NCBI GenBank assembly: GCA_958295835.1
Contig: OY282378.1
Coordinates: 1 to 64,000, forward strand
Reading direction: 5' to 3'
Source of the DNA: an uncultured Gammaproteobacteria bacterium
Lineage (GTDB): Bacteria; Pseudomonadota; Gammaproteobacteria; HK1
Length of the DNA stretch: 64,000 nucleotides
The notes below the pieces were generated by a model that ran no database searches, had not been told where the DNA came from, and saw only the letters and a list, made by a program, of their open reading frames with translations. Below, piece after piece: positions 1 through 9,187 of this stretch. Position 1 is the first letter of the stretch. Each line of letters starts with the position of its first letter. The position numbers were made by a program, and so were the translations under genes.

Positions 1-684
1 CTGAACCGGCCAGAGGAAGCACTGACCGCCTGCGACGAAGTATTGCGCCGCTTTGGCGAGAGCGAGACGCCGGCCCTTCTTGAGGGGGTCGCGAAGGCTC
101 TCGTCAATAAGGGAGTGGCACTTGGCACGCTCGACCGGTCAGAGGAAGCACTGACCGCCTGCGACGAGGTGGTGCGTCGCTTCGGGGAAAGCGAATACCC
201 CATACTTCGCATGTGGACTGAAACCGCGCTCCTGAACAAGGCAGGTCTGGAGCTAGCGAGCCAGAGGTACGACTCAGCTATCGAGACGGTTGATCGAGCA
301 CTTGATCAGCATCTTGCAAGTTCACCGGAGAACCGATGGTGGGGTCACCTGATCCGGGCGGAGGCTGTTTTGGCAAGTGGCGATCCTTCCGCCTGCGAGC
401 AGGACGTTACGGCGATCCTCGCGGCGCTTCCAGGGCTCGGTACTCTGCCCGTGGTGAGGAGCCTGGACGCCCTGATGGCGTTCAGCATTGAGATCGGACC
501 GGCGCGGATGCGGGAGATGATCCGGGCATCGCCGGCGGCGGATCTTCTGTTGCCGCTCACGACGGCGCTGGAACGGGAAATGGGACTTGAGCCCCGGGTG
601 GCGCGGGAAGTCGAGGAAGTCGCCGAGGACATCCGGCGGGATTTGGCGAAGCGGAAGGAAGATCGGACCAACGGCGCGACGTAG
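1..684 (+). CDS. TPR protein, C-terminal part (5' end outside window)
   Basis: The frame is open from base 1, so the gene starts upstream of the window. The visible 227 codons hold at least two tetratricopeptide-like units of the form EEALTACDEVVRRFGESE followed by VAKALVNKGVALGTLD, then a non-repetitive helical tail. The unit consensus and the tail (ALEREMGLEPRVAREVEEVA) resemble the C-terminal part of the convergent gene at 930-3998 (ALRQRIGETVRAPIEVLEIA), so the two are probably paralogues. By analogy the missing N-terminus may carry an NTPase domain, which is inference. TPR arrays bind proteins; the partner is unknown. The reading frame is certain, the function is not. Confidence 0.8.
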   Translation: MNRPEEALTACDEVLRRFGESETPALLEGVAKALVNKGVALGTLDRSEEALTACDEVVRRFGESEYPILRMWTETALLNKAGLELASQRYDSAIETVDRALDQHLASSPENRWWGHLIRAEAVLASGDPSACEQDVTAILAALPGLGTLPVVRSLDALMAFSIEIGPARMREMIRASPAADLLLPLTTALEREMGLEPRVAREVEEVAEDIRRDLAKRKEDRTNGAT

Positions 685-809
685 AGATCAGACGGCGAGA
701 AAGGGGGCGAGGCCCCGCAACCATGTGTCCATATCGGAAAAGAGTCATCCTGGCCCGGCTGACCGGACAAGGGTGAGTGGTGATGAATATGAGGGGCTGC
801 GTCCTATCC

Positions 810-834
810 GGTGGCGGGCCGGAAGCCCGCCACC
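810..834. terminator. Hairpin between convergent TPR genes
   Basis: A perfect 10-bp GC-rich stem (GGTGGCGGGC / GCCCGCCACC) with a 5-base loop lies in the 245-bp gap between two convergent genes. There is no T-run on either side, so it is a weak or Rho-assisted terminator at best. I see nothing else in 685-929. Confidence 0.4.
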
Positions 835-929
835 AGGCAAGACGGGCGAAACGTCGACGTCCGCAGGACGCTCCGTAGCGCGGGACGAACCGTCGAAGTG
901 CATAACAGATATCCGGCTGAACATTGGCA

Positions 930-3900
930 TTACTTCGTCCTGCCGGTAGTTGTTGTGCCTCTGGATCTCTCCACCTCCTCGATTCGCTGGCAGATGTCCT
1001 GGGCGATCTCAAGCACTTCAATCGGCGCGCGAACCGTCTCGCCGATGCGCTGGCGCAGTGCGACGATTAGTGGTTCCAGCCAACCGAATTTCCTCCTGTC
1101 ACTCGACAGGATATCGACCAGATCACGCTCCGAGGCTCCAACTGCAATCAAGGCCAGTACATGATCCAGCATCTGACGCATCATGGTCCTGTTTCCAGGA
1201 ACAAATGAAGCATAAATTGAGCGGAACGTCTCCACGGAATCCGAACGTTTCCCTTGAGCAAGAAATACTTTCATCTTTATCCACTTCGCTCTCCATTTGA
1301 ACGTGATTGCATTGTCGTCGGTCAATGCGCTGTATTTTCGTTCAAGTACTTCGCTTGTATTCAGCGCTTCTTCCATATGATGGAGATCGACTTGTACCTT
1401 GCCTTTGTTAGTCAGTGCTTTGGCCACCAGCTCCTGAAGCTCTGGCGCGTCACTGTCTCCAAAGCGCTCGATTAACTCGTCGTAGACCGCAATCGCTGCA
1501 TCGGTCTCCCCGAGTTGCCCCCGCGTCGCTCCCTTGTTGAACAGTGCTTTGGCCACCCGCTCCTGAAGCTCTGGCGCGTCACTGTCTCCAAAGCGCTCGA
1601 TTAACTCGTCGTAGACCGCAATCGCTGCATCGGTCTCCCCGAGTTGCCCCCGCGTCATACCCTTGTTGACCAGTGCTTTGGCCACCAGCTCCTGAAGCTC
1701 CGGCACGTCACTGTCACCGAAGCGCTCGATTACCTCATCGTAGAGCGCGATCTCCGCTTCGGCGTCACCAAGTTGCCCCCGCGTCACACCCTTGTTAACC
1801 AGTGCTTTGGCCACGCACTCCTGAAGCTCCGAGGCGTCACTGTCTCCAAAGCGCTCGACTACCTCGTCGTAGACCGCGATCTCCGCTTCGGTCTCACCAA
1901 GTTGTCCTTGCGCCACACCCTTGTTGAATAGTGCTTTGGCCACCCGCTCCTGAAGCTCCGGCGCGTCACTGTCTCCGAAGCGCTCGACTACCTCGTCGTA
2001 GACCACGATCTCCTCTTCAGCGTCACCAAGTTTCCCCTGCGTCACACCCTTGTAGATCAGTGCTTCGGCCACCTGATCCTGAAGCTCCGGGGCGTCACTG
2101 TTCCCGAAACGCTCGATTACCTCGTCGTAGACCACAATCGCTGCATCGGTCTCCCCAAGTTGCCCCCGCGTCACACCCTTGTTGACCAGTGCTTTGGCCA
2201 CCTGTTTCTGAAGCTCCGGGGCGTCACTGTCTCCGAAGCGCTCGACTACCTCGTCGTAGACCGCAATCGCTGCATCGGTCTCCCCGAGTTGCCCTCGCGT
2301 CACACCCTTGTTGAACAGTGCTTTGACCACCTGCTCCTGAAGCTCCGGCGCGTCACTGTCTCCGAAACGCTCGACTACCTCGTCGTAGACCGCGATCTCC
2401 GCTTCAGCGTTACCAAGTTGCCCCCGCGTCACACCCTTGTTGACCAGTGCTTTGGCCACCTGTTTCTGAAGCTCCGGGGCGTCACCGTTTCCGAAACGCT
2501 CGATTACCTCGTCGAAGAGCACAATCGCGGCATCGGCCTCACCAAGCCATCCTTTCGTCATCCCTTTGTTGATCAGTTCTATTGCCAACTTCTCCCGATG
2601 CTCCAGGGCGTCACTGTCTCCGAAACGCTTGGCTACCTCGTCGTGGATCGTGGTCTGCTTGGATTTCTCTGGATATGGCTGCACCATATTGGGAAAGAAT
2701 TTACCGAGTTGCGGAGTTTCGGCTACGGCTCGCTCGATTCCTTCGCGAATAGTTGATGATTGCATCGCTTCCGAATTCAGATTGACGAACATTTCTGTCA
2801 TTTCATCATCGGTATAGAATACGACCAGGAACAAGATCAGATTCCGCACGACAGCCGCTTCGTCACGTTCCCGCCGCAGTTTGTAGTAGATGCTGTAGAG
2901 GCGTTCCGCGGCAGCATACAGCCGCTTCTTGCCCCTTCCTTCCACGATGACCGCACCTCGATTGACCAGTCTCCCGAGCAGGGTCGATACGGATCGGACG
3001 TCCATGCGGGCACGGGCCGCGATCTCGCCGGTGCTCGACGGTTGCCAGAGGTCGATCACCGAGAGATAGACGCGGCGTTCAGTCTTTGCGAAGCCTGCCA
3101 GGTGCGAACGAAAATACTCGGTATGATCGTCGATCAGACTGACCAGATTTTCCATTAGCTGGCGCAGGGATCGGTGCTGTGCGAATCCTGCGACGATGAC
3201 CAGGAGACGGGGGTTGCCGCCGGTCAGGATCTCCAACGGCCTGATCTCCCGTTCGCTTACGGTGTCGCCACTGGCCATCTGCCACAGACGTCGGCACCCT
3301 TCGGTATCCAGCGGCTCCAGGCGGACGATTCGGAACAGCTCGAAGAAAGGTTCTTTCGCGTCATCCAGTCCCTTGAAACGACTGGTGGCGGTAGCGAGCA
3401 GGATGATCCGGGGTTCCGACTGCAATGTCTTGCGGAGCTTCCATCCGAAATCGGCGTCCACGTCTCCGCACAGCGTTTGCAGGTTTTCGACCATCAGGAC
3501 GATTTGCTTTCCCGTCCGATCGGTCGCTTCCAGGGCGGCAGCACGAGCGTGCCCCTCCAGTTCCTTCCCGCGCCACCGGGCCGCCAGATCGGCGTGCGTA
3601 TCCCTGAGCTCTCGCGAAGTTTCGGGATCGTTCTTGCCAATCTCCCTTGCGATGTGGAACAGCGTTTCGAGCCAGAAGTCGCCCAGATTGAAGATTTCCT
3701 GGCTCTCTTCCATGAACCGGATCGGCAGCAACTGTTCGGAGAACTCCCGGTTGGTGCGCAACTCCGCGGCAACGCGCGCCAGCAGCATGGTTTTTCCCCG
3801 CCCGCGAGGCGCCACGAGCAGGACGTGTTGGCACGACGGCGCACCGACGTTTCCGTGGAGGATTTCGAGCACGATGCCCAGTTCGCGCTCCCTGACCACG

Positions 3901-3998
3901 AATTGCCTGCTCAACTCTTCGTCGGATTGAAACGTCCCCGGATTGAACTTGCGGATCTGTCTCCGTGGCCCAAGCAATTCGTTCATTGGAAGCTCCAT
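930..3998 (-). CDS. STAND-like NTPase with ten-unit TPR array
   Basis: This is a 1022-residue predicted cytoplasmic NTPase. Residues about 35-290 form a P-loop ATPase: Walker A APRGRGKT at 63-70 and a Walker B-like IVLMVENL near 166-173, where E stands in place of the usual D. A winged-helix-like segment (TGEIAARARMDVRSVSTLL) follows near 325-365. Residues about 455-890 are ten near-identical 43-residue TPR units, then a short helical tail. The ATG at 3998 lies 6 bp after the stop of the gene at 4005-5246, so the two are translationally linked. This layout (NTPase plus repeat sensor) is typical of STAND conflict proteins; a defence role is inference. I do not recognise a named family. Confidence 0.8.
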   Translation of the reverse strand: MELPMNELLGPRRQIRKFNPGTFQSDEELSRQFVVRERELGIVLEILHGNVGAPSCQHVLLVAPRGRGKTMLLARVAAELRTNREFSEQLLPIRFMEESQEIFNLGDFWLETLFHIAREIGKNDPETSRELRDTHADLAARWRGKELEGHARAAALEATDRTGKQIVLMVENLQTLCGDVDADFGWKLRKTLQSEPRIILLATATSRFKGLDDAKEPFFELFRIVRLEPLDTEGCRRLWQMASGDTVSEREIRPLEILTGGNPRLLVIVAGFAQHRSLRQLMENLVSLIDDHTEYFRSHLAGFAKTERRVYLSVIDLWQPSSTGEIAARARMDVRSVSTLLGRLVNRGAVIVEGRGKKRLYAAAERLYSIYYKLRRERDEAAVVRNLILFLVVFYTDDEMTEMFVNLNSEAMQSSTIREGIERAVAETPQLGKFFPNMVQPYPEKSKQTTIHDEVAKRFGDSDALEHREKLAIELINKGMTKGWLGEADAAIVLFDEVIERFGNGDAPELQKQVAKALVNKGVTRGQLGNAEAEIAVYDEVVERFGDSDAPELQEQVVKALFNKGVTRGQLGETDAAIAVYDEVVERFGDSDAPELQKQVAKALVNKGVTRGQLGETDAAIVVYDEVIERFGNSDAPELQDQVAEALIYKGVTQGKLGDAEEEIVVYDEVVERFGDSDAPELQERVAKALFNKGVAQGQLGETEAEIAVYDEVVERFGDSDASELQECVAKALVNKGVTRGQLGDAEAEIALYDEVIERFGDSDVPELQELVAKALVNKGMTRGQLGETDAAIAVYDELIERFGDSDAPELQERVAKALFNKGATRGQLGETDAAIAVYDELIERFGDSDAPELQELVAKALTNKGKVQVDLHHMEEALNTSEVLERKYSALTDDNAITFKWRAKWIKMKVFLAQGKRSDSVETFRSIYASFVPGNRTMMRQMLDHVLALIAVGASERDLVDILSSDRRKFGWLEPLIVALRQRIGETVRAPIEVLEIAQDICQRIEEVERSRGTTTTGRTK
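1345..2640 (-). repeat. Ten tandem 129-bp TPR-coding units
   Basis: The units recur at exactly 129 bp (for example the ERFGD codons at about 1463, 1592 and 1721) and encode ERFGDSDAPELQ, VAKALVNKGVTRGQLG and ETDAAIAVYDEV. Neighbouring units differ at few positions, such as LV/RV/QV and TDAAI/EAEI. This level of similarity indicates recent amplification or gene conversion. Confidence 0.9.
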
Positions 3999-4004
3999 CG
4001 GCCT

Positions 4005-5246
4005 TCAGTTTTCATCCGGAAAGTGGCGATCAAGGGGGGTATGGTGATCGCGGAAACGCGCAGACCACCAGTCCTTCAACAAGCGCGACGGAAAACGATG
4101 ACCGTCACGTCCGGCTTCGAGATAGCCATCATGCACCAGGACGTCGAGCGTCTCCGTGATGCGGCGGGAAGAATCGTCGATCACGACGGAATACAGTCCT
4201 TCGAGGCAGCGGCGGGCGTTGGCCGTGAATACCCCTTGGGTAGCTGCCTCAGCCAGGATCTTCATGGCGATCGAGTAGCTCGTCTCGTCGTCAAGCCCCT
4301 CCTCGAGACGTGTCGCGTAGTGCGCCAAGTCGTTCTGCCCCGAGGGTCCCAGAAGTTCGGTGCGGTAGACTTCGGCGACGTCGGCCATCGTCACGCGGTC
4401 GCGCTTCTTCATCATGGCGGACTCCCGAAGACGTGCGAAGAAGGACTGTACGTGGTGAGGAATACCGATACCGAGTGCTTCGTATACGGCATTTGCCACG
4501 CCGTCGTCTATCGGTATTCCGTGACTCTCGGCGAGACGTTCGAAGCACTCGACGCTGGTTTCGAGGCTCCAGGGTCTCAGCGTGAAGGGATCGAGGTGAT
4601 TGATGCGATCGGATATGCCGAGCCGGTGTACCAGAGGAGCGAGCCCGATGCTGCCGGATACGATGAGCACCGGGGAGCCGCCTTCGAGCCTCTGGAACGC
4701 ACCGCGGAGCCAGCTCAGGAACTCTTCGACCCGCCCTTCGCCGCCGTCCTCGCGGAGCATTCGCTTGAGGAATATGGGCAGTTCGTCGATGACGAGGAGG
4801 ATCGGCTTGTCGTGCGTGGAGCATTCGCGGATGAGTCGTTCACCGTGACGCCGCCAGGTTCCGGCGTTCAGCCCGGCGCGGATCTTCACGCGAAAGTCCT
4901 GTGCGCTGATCCCCGCCCCGACCTCCTCGACGTTCTCCTTGACCCAGCGCCCCATCGTGGTGACGAAGCGCGACGAGATCGAGCGAATCGGGTGCGCGGC
5001 CTCCGCGATGTCGGCGATCACGTCCTCCGGGCAGGTCGCTCCCTCGACGTCGGTGAAGAGGAAGTCCCATCCCTGGTCTTCGAGCCGCCGGCCAAGCTCC
5101 CGGAGGATGCTGGTCTTGCCCATGCGCCGCTGTCCGCTCAGTAGTACGTGGTTACGGCCGCGAACTCGCGACTCCAGCACCTGCAACTCCGGCTCGCGAT
5201 CGAAGAAGTCATCGCCGCTCACCCAGCGCCCGGTGGACGATTTCAT
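4005..5246 (-). CDS. P-loop ATPase with C-terminal winged helix
   Basis: A 413-residue protein of the ATPase_2/AAA_14-like type. Walker A is GQRRMGKT at residues 38-45, after FFDREPELQVLESR, the usual start of this fold; Walker B is ILLVIDELP near 155. The C-terminal third (VLVHDGYLEAGRDGHRFPS, LLKDWWSARF) looks like a winged helix followed by the conserved basic end of these ATPases. The ATG at 5246 is chosen because GGAGG stands 7 nt upstream and the promoter and palindromes lie just before it; the frame stays open much further upstream, but only antisense to another gene. It is the first gene of an operon with the TPR NTPase. Function is unknown; a regulatory or conflict NTPase is the best guess. 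Confidence 0.85.
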   Translation of the reverse strand: MKSSTGRWVSGDDFFDREPELQVLESRVRGRNHVLLSGQRRMGKTSILRELGRRLEDQGWDFLFTDVEGATCPEDVIADIAEAAHPIRSISSRFVTTMGRWVKENVEEVGAGISAQDFRVKIRAGLNAGTWRRHGERLIRECSTHDKPILLVIDELPIFLKRMLREDGGEGRVEEFLSWLRGAFQRLEGGSPVLIVSGSIGLAPLVHRLGISDRINHLDPFTLRPWSLETSVECFERLAESHGIPIDDGVANAVYEALGIGIPHHVQSFFARLRESAMMKKRDRVTMADVAEVYRTELLGPSGQNDLAHYATRLEEGLDDETSYSIAMKILAEAATQGVFTANARRCLEGLYSVVIDDSSRRITETLDVLVHDGYLEAGRDGHRFPSRLLKDWWSARFRDHHTPLDRHFPDEN

Positions 5247-5262
5247 GGCTGGCGCCTCCGTA

Positions 5263-5325
5263 TTCAACAGATTTGTTGAACATCGTAACATCAACAAATC
5301 AGTTGTCAACCGTTTTGTTGACAAC
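5263..5325 (-). promoter_or_regulatory. Promoter overlapped by two TTGTTGA-type palindromes
   Basis: On the minus strand TTGACA (5309-5304) and TACGAT (5287-5282), 16 bp apart, form a good sigma70 promoter for the NTPase operon. Two inverted repeats overlap it: TTCAACA-4-TGTTGAA at 5263-5280, just downstream of -10, and GTTGTCAAC-6-GTTGACAAC at 5302-5325, covering -35. Single half-sites (TCAACAAA, CGTTGAAC) flank them. This looks like a repressor operator. The first gene has a winged helix, so autoregulation is possible. Confidence 0.65.
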
Positions 5326-5667
5326 AATTCCGTTGAACAGATGTACGGACTCCCGAGGTCCGCCCGGCGCGGACGGCGACATCTTCGGCGGCTGGCTGCT
5401 CGCGTAGCGGACTCCCAGGTCCGCCCGGCCCGGCCTCTGGCGGCGCGCGCGCTGTCCGCGGGACAGGCATTGGCTGCTGGCGGAGTTGCCACTTGAGCAG
5501 GGTCGGGCCGGAGGTTTCGGCCTGAGCCACGGGCGGTGCGGCAAATCAGTCGAGGAAGGCGCTTGGGATCTCTGGCAGGATCTGGCGAAGCCGAGGGAAA
5601 CGCGGGCCGATGATGTCGAGTAGAGAGAAGGAGGCACGCCCCGTAGCCGTGCGGCCGGGCCGACAGG

Positions 5668-5841
5668 GTGGCTGACGCCCGGCTGATCGAGCGGTGGTTG
5701 CCGATCGCGGCGCTTGGCGAGGAGAGTATCCGTGAGCGGCGGTCGATGACGGCACTCGCGCACGGAACGACGAACGCCACACCGGAACGGATGCGGTCCG
5801 GCCAAGTGACGCAGGACATGAGGGCGAAGCGCAACCCATGA
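5668..5841 (+). pseudogene. Collapsed DUF1156 methylase copy chained to DUF499
   Basis: A GTG at 5668 opens a 57-codon ORF. Its first 30 codons (ADARLIERWLPIAALGEE, then SIRERRSMTAL) match the start of the full DUF1156 gene at 17779 with only a few base differences. The sequence then departs into an unrelated tail. The ORF stops at TGA 5839-5841, overlapping the DUF499 ATG (5838) as ATGA. About 75 bp before it (from about 5591) is also repeated at 14822-14892. It reads as a methylase gene reduced to its 5' end plus a stop that still overlaps the next start. The rest of 5347-5667 holds no gene that I can support. Confidence 0.75.
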
Positions 5842-8800
5842 CTATCCCGACGATCTTCGAGACCGCGCGTCCGCGCGGCGACGTCCTCCGGGGAGCGATC
5901 GCCGAGGCCGACTTCGCGGCGGATCTCGCGCAGGTCGTCGGGGGCAGGGGCGGGGCGGAGTATCTCGACCCCGCCCGCTTCTTCGCCCGGACGTACCCGA
6001 CCCGGGGGCTCAGGAACCTGCTCGCCAACGTGGGGCGGCGCCTCACCGGCGCAGGCGGCGAGGCCGCCGCGATCTTCCGCCTCGACACCTCCTACGGCGG
6101 CGGCAAGACCCACGGGCTGATCGCGCTGGTGCACGCGGCGCGCGGGATGCGGGGCGTCGCGAACGTCGCGGAGTTCTTGGAGCCCGCGCTGGCGCCGGCC
6201 GGACCCGTGCGCATCGCCGCCTTCGACGGGGAGAACGCCGACCCGGCCAACGGGCGGGCGATGGGCGAAGGCGTGCTGGCTCATACGCCCTGGGGCGAGA
6301 TGGCTTATGCCCTCGCCGGGCGGGAAGGCTACGAACGGGTGCGCCCGAGCGACGAGCGCCGGGTGGCGCCCGGCGCCGAGACCCTGCGGGAGCTGTTCGG
6401 CGGCGAGCCGGCCCTGATCCTGCTCGACGAGCTCTCGGTGTATCTGCGCAAGGTGCGCCGCCTCGACGACGCCCACGAGCAGTTGACCGCCTTCCTGACC
6501 TCGCTGTTCAAGGCGGTGGAGGGTGCGCCGAACGCGGCGCTGGTCTACACGCTGGCGATCGGCAAGGACGGGCGGGCCACCGATGCGTACAGCGAGGAGA
6601 ACCAGTTCATCGCCGACCGGATGGCGGAGGCGGAGAGCGTGTCGGCGCGCAAGGCGACGCTGCTCAATCCGACCGAGGAGGACGAGACCGTCCAGGTCCT
6701 GCGCCGGCGCCTGTTCGAGGAGATCGACGAGGCGAAGGCCGCAGCCGTGGTCGACGCCTACCGGAGCCTGTGGACGGCGCACGGGGAGTCGCTCTCCGCC
6801 GAGGCCGCCCGCCCCGAGACCGCGGAGACCTTCCTCGCGAGCTATCCCCTGCATCCCGAGGTGCTGGAGACGCTGACCGGCAAGACTGCGACGCTGGCCA
6901 ACTTCCAGCGCGTGCGCGGCATGTTGCGGCTTCTGGCGCGTACCGTCTCGCACCTGTGGGAGCACCGCCCCGCGGACGCGACCGCCATCCATCTCCACCA
7001 CGTCGATCCGGGCCACGAGCCGATCCGCCAGGAGGTCGTGACGCGCCTGCAACAATCCGCCTTCACCCCGGCGATCACCCGGGACGTGGCGGCGGGAGCG
7101 GCGGGCAAGCGCGCGCTCGCACAGGAGATCGACGCCGTGCATCACCGTGGGATGCCGCCCTATGCGGGATACGTCGCGCGGACGATCCTGATGCACACCT
7201 TCGCGTTCAACGATCCGCTCAAGGGGCTCTCGCCCGAGCAACTCCGCTACTCGGTGCTGGGGCCGGCCGTGGACGTGAGCTTCGTGGAGGAGGCGCGGCG
7301 GAAGTTCATCGCGGAGTCCGCCTATCTCGACGATCGGCCGGGCGCACCGATGCGCTTTCTCGCCGAGGCCAACCTGAGCCAGATCGTCCGGCGCGCGGAG
7401 CGGCACGTGGACGCGGGCGAGGTCCGGGCGCATCTGAACGACCGTATCCGCGAGATCTTCGGCGGCCGGGTGTTCGAGATGGTGGCCTTCCCCGGGGGAC
7501 CCTTCGACGTGCCGGACGAGGTCGGGGACGGGCGGCCGAAGCTCGTGGTGACGTCCTACGACGCGGTGACCATCGGCGCGGCGGTGGAGGCCATCCCCGA
7601 GCTGGTGGAGCGCATCTTCTCGCGCAAGGGCTCGGAAGGCTCGGCCCTGCGGGCGTTGCGCAACCACCTGGTCTTCGTGGTCGCGGACGATGCGAGGACG
7701 GCGGACATGCGCAAGCGCACCCGCCGGCGCCTCGCCTTGCAGGAGATGAAGAAGCCCGAGCATCTGGCGGAGCTGGCCGAGCACCAGCAGGCCAAGGTGC
7801 GCGAGCTCGAAGCCCGCTCGGAGCAGGAGCTCGCGATCACCGTGCAACAGTGCTACCGGCACGTGTTCTATCCGTCGCGCCACCGGGTCGGCACGAGCGG
7901 CGCGGATCTGGCGCACTCGGCGATCGACGTGCATTCCGCGTCGGACCGCCCCGGCGTGGGACAACGGCAGGTGGTGCGGGCGCTGCGCGATCTGGGCAAG
8001 CTGCGGCTGCCCGAAGACGAGCCCGATTCGCCGGCCTACGTGCGCGACCGCACGCCGTTGAAGAAGGGCCGGATTGCGACGCGCGCGCTGCGCGACGAGT
8101 TCCGGCGCGACCCGGGGTTGCCCATCCTGTCGGGTGACGACGTGTTCGTGCGGGGGGTGCGGCGCGGCATCGAACAGGGCGAGTACGTCTACCGGCGCGG
8201 GGATCTGCTGTTCGGCCCCGGCGACCCGCCGGCCGAGATCGCGATCGACGAGCAGTCCGTGGTCTTCACCATGGTGTACGCCCGGAACATGGAGGTCTGG
8301 CCGCGTCCGAAGCCGGCGGAGCCTGCGCCGCCCGTGTCCGTCCCCCCGGCGCCGGGCGGTGAAGGCGGCGGCCCTTCGGGCGGATCGCCGGGGGCGGTCC
8401 CTCACCCGACCCCTCCCCCGGGGCAGGCGGGCGGCTCGCCCTCGGAACGGCAGCGTGCCTCCTTCACCGCCGAAGGCTTGCTCAAGGAAGCGCTGGTACG
8501 GCTGTGGGAGCAGGCCCGCGCCGGGGGCGTGGACAGGATCGGGGTACTGACGATCCGCATGTTCGAGGCGGGGGACGCCTTCCGCCTCCTGGGGGCGGTG
8601 GGGGCGGTCTCCGGGGCGGACAAGACGGTGACCTTCGAGGGCGGGTATGAGACCCGCAACGGCGGCTCGTTCGAGCTCGAGTTCCGGGGGCCGGTGGCGG
8701 ATGCGCAGCCCGTGCGGGAGTTCATCGAGCCGCAGCTACGCGACGCAAGCGCCCGGACGTTGCAGGCGGGGTTCGAGCTCGTCTTTGCCGACGGCCTGGC

Positions 8801-8897
8801 GATGCAGGGCGACGCGGCCGAGAAGCTCACCGAGCGGCTGTCCCGCTTCGCCAGCGGCGCCGCCTACGTCTCGGCGACCGCGGAAGCGAAACCTTGA
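5838..8897 (+). CDS. DUF499 anti-phage-associated ATPase
   Basis: A 1019-residue protein of the DUF499 family, large P-loop ATPases found in predicted defence loci with DUF1156 methylases and SNF2 helicases. Walker A is SYGGGKTH at 85-92, preceded by RLDTSYGGGKTHG, the family hallmark; Walker B is LILLDELS at 193-200. Later conserved stretches include YPLHPEVLETL and AFNDPLKGLS. Residues about 825-880 are a Pro/Gly/Ser-rich linker before a compact C-terminal domain. The ATG at 5838 overlaps the stop of a truncated ORF (ATGA), and the gene ends as TGATG on a remnant of the next backbone gene. Its substrate is unknown; an ATP-driven DNA-handling role is family inference. Confidence 0.85.
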   Translation: MTIPTIFETARPRGDVLRGAIAEADFAADLAQVVGGRGGAEYLDPARFFARTYPTRGLRNLLANVGRRLTGAGGEAAAIFRLDTSYGGGKTHGLIALVHAARGMRGVANVAEFLEPALAPAGPVRIAAFDGENADPANGRAMGEGVLAHTPWGEMAYALAGREGYERVRPSDERRVAPGAETLRELFGGEPALILLDELSVYLRKVRRLDDAHEQLTAFLTSLFKAVEGAPNAALVYTLAIGKDGRATDAYSEENQFIADRMAEAESVSARKATLLNPTEEDETVQVLRRRLFEEIDEAKAAAVVDAYRSLWTAHGESLSAEAARPETAETFLASYPLHPEVLETLTGKTATLANFQRVRGMLRLLARTVSHLWEHRPADATAIHLHHVDPGHEPIRQEVVTRLQQSAFTPAITRDVAAGAAGKRALAQEIDAVHHRGMPPYAGYVARTILMHTFAFNDPLKGLSPEQLRYSVLGPAVDVSFVEEARRKFIAESAYLDDRPGAPMRFLAEANLSQIVRRAERHVDAGEVRAHLNDRIREIFGGRVFEMVAFPGGPFDVPDEVGDGRPKLVVTSYDAVTIGAAVEAIPELVERIFSRKGSEGSALRALRNHLVFVVADDARTADMRKRTRRRLALQEMKKPEHLAELAEHQQAKVRELEARSEQELAITVQQCYRHVFYPSRHRVGTSGADLAHSAIDVHSASDRPGVGQRQVVRALRDLGKLRLPEDEPDSPAYVRDRTPLKKGRIATRALRDEFRRDPGLPILSGDDVFVRGVRRGIEQGEYVYRRGDLLFGPGDPPAEIAIDEQSVVFTMVYARNMEVWPRPKPAEPAPPVSVPPAPGGEGGGPSGGSPGAVPHPTPPPGQAGGSPSERQRASFTAEGLLKEALVRLWEQARAGGVDRIGVLTIRMFEAGDAFRLLGAVGAVSGADKTVTFEGGYETRNGGSFELEFRGPVADAQPVREFIEPQLRDASARTLQAGFELVFADGLAMQGDAAEKLTERLSRFASGAAYVSATAEAKP

Positions 8898-9125
8898 TGG
8901 CGCGGCTGGAACGGGCTTCGCGAATCGAGACGCGGGAGTCCGCGCCCCGGTACGAGTCGCACGTTTGCGCCCATACGAAACCGCGATAACATGCGGGCAG
9001 TTGCCGAGGGCATCGAGACGGTGCGGCGCAAGGAGGCGACCTGCCGGCTCGGGAGGACGATGCACCGCAAGCGCCCGCGGCAGGTGTTGATGGCGCTTCG
9101 TATGCTGTTGACCGAACCGTGGGCC
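8897..9125 (+). pseudogene. Internally deleted copy of the DUF7680-like gene
   Basis: The segment carries the start (TRESAPRYE) and the end (NMRAVAEGIE, LMALRMLLTEPW) of the gene at 11698-12198, but about 300 bp between them is missing and the frame is broken by a TAA. Its ATG at 8897 overlaps the DUF499 stop (TGATG). It marks the original DUF499-to-DUF7680 junction, into which the metallo-beta-lactamase cassette was placed. Confidence 0.8.
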
Positions 9126-9187
9126 GGGCGGATCGTTTCCTGAAATCGTCGCCCGCGGATCGGTCGGCACCGGAGGGGACGGGCACC

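Noticed and set aside
1345..2640. Regular 129-bp repeats resembling a CRISPR or satellite array
   Set aside because: The units are fully coding on the minus strand, in frame, with TPR sequence; there are no spacers.
3174..5144. Plus-strand 656-codon open frame
   Set aside because: It is antisense to two ATPase genes with clear Walker motifs, and is low in recognisable protein character.
5247..8405. A minus-strand frame open for more than 1000 codons, continuous with the ATPase gene at 4005-5246
   Set aside because: It is the antisense of the DUF499 gene; its translation is Arg/His/Leu-rich with no domain, and the true start of the ATPase has a ribosome site and promoter at 5246.
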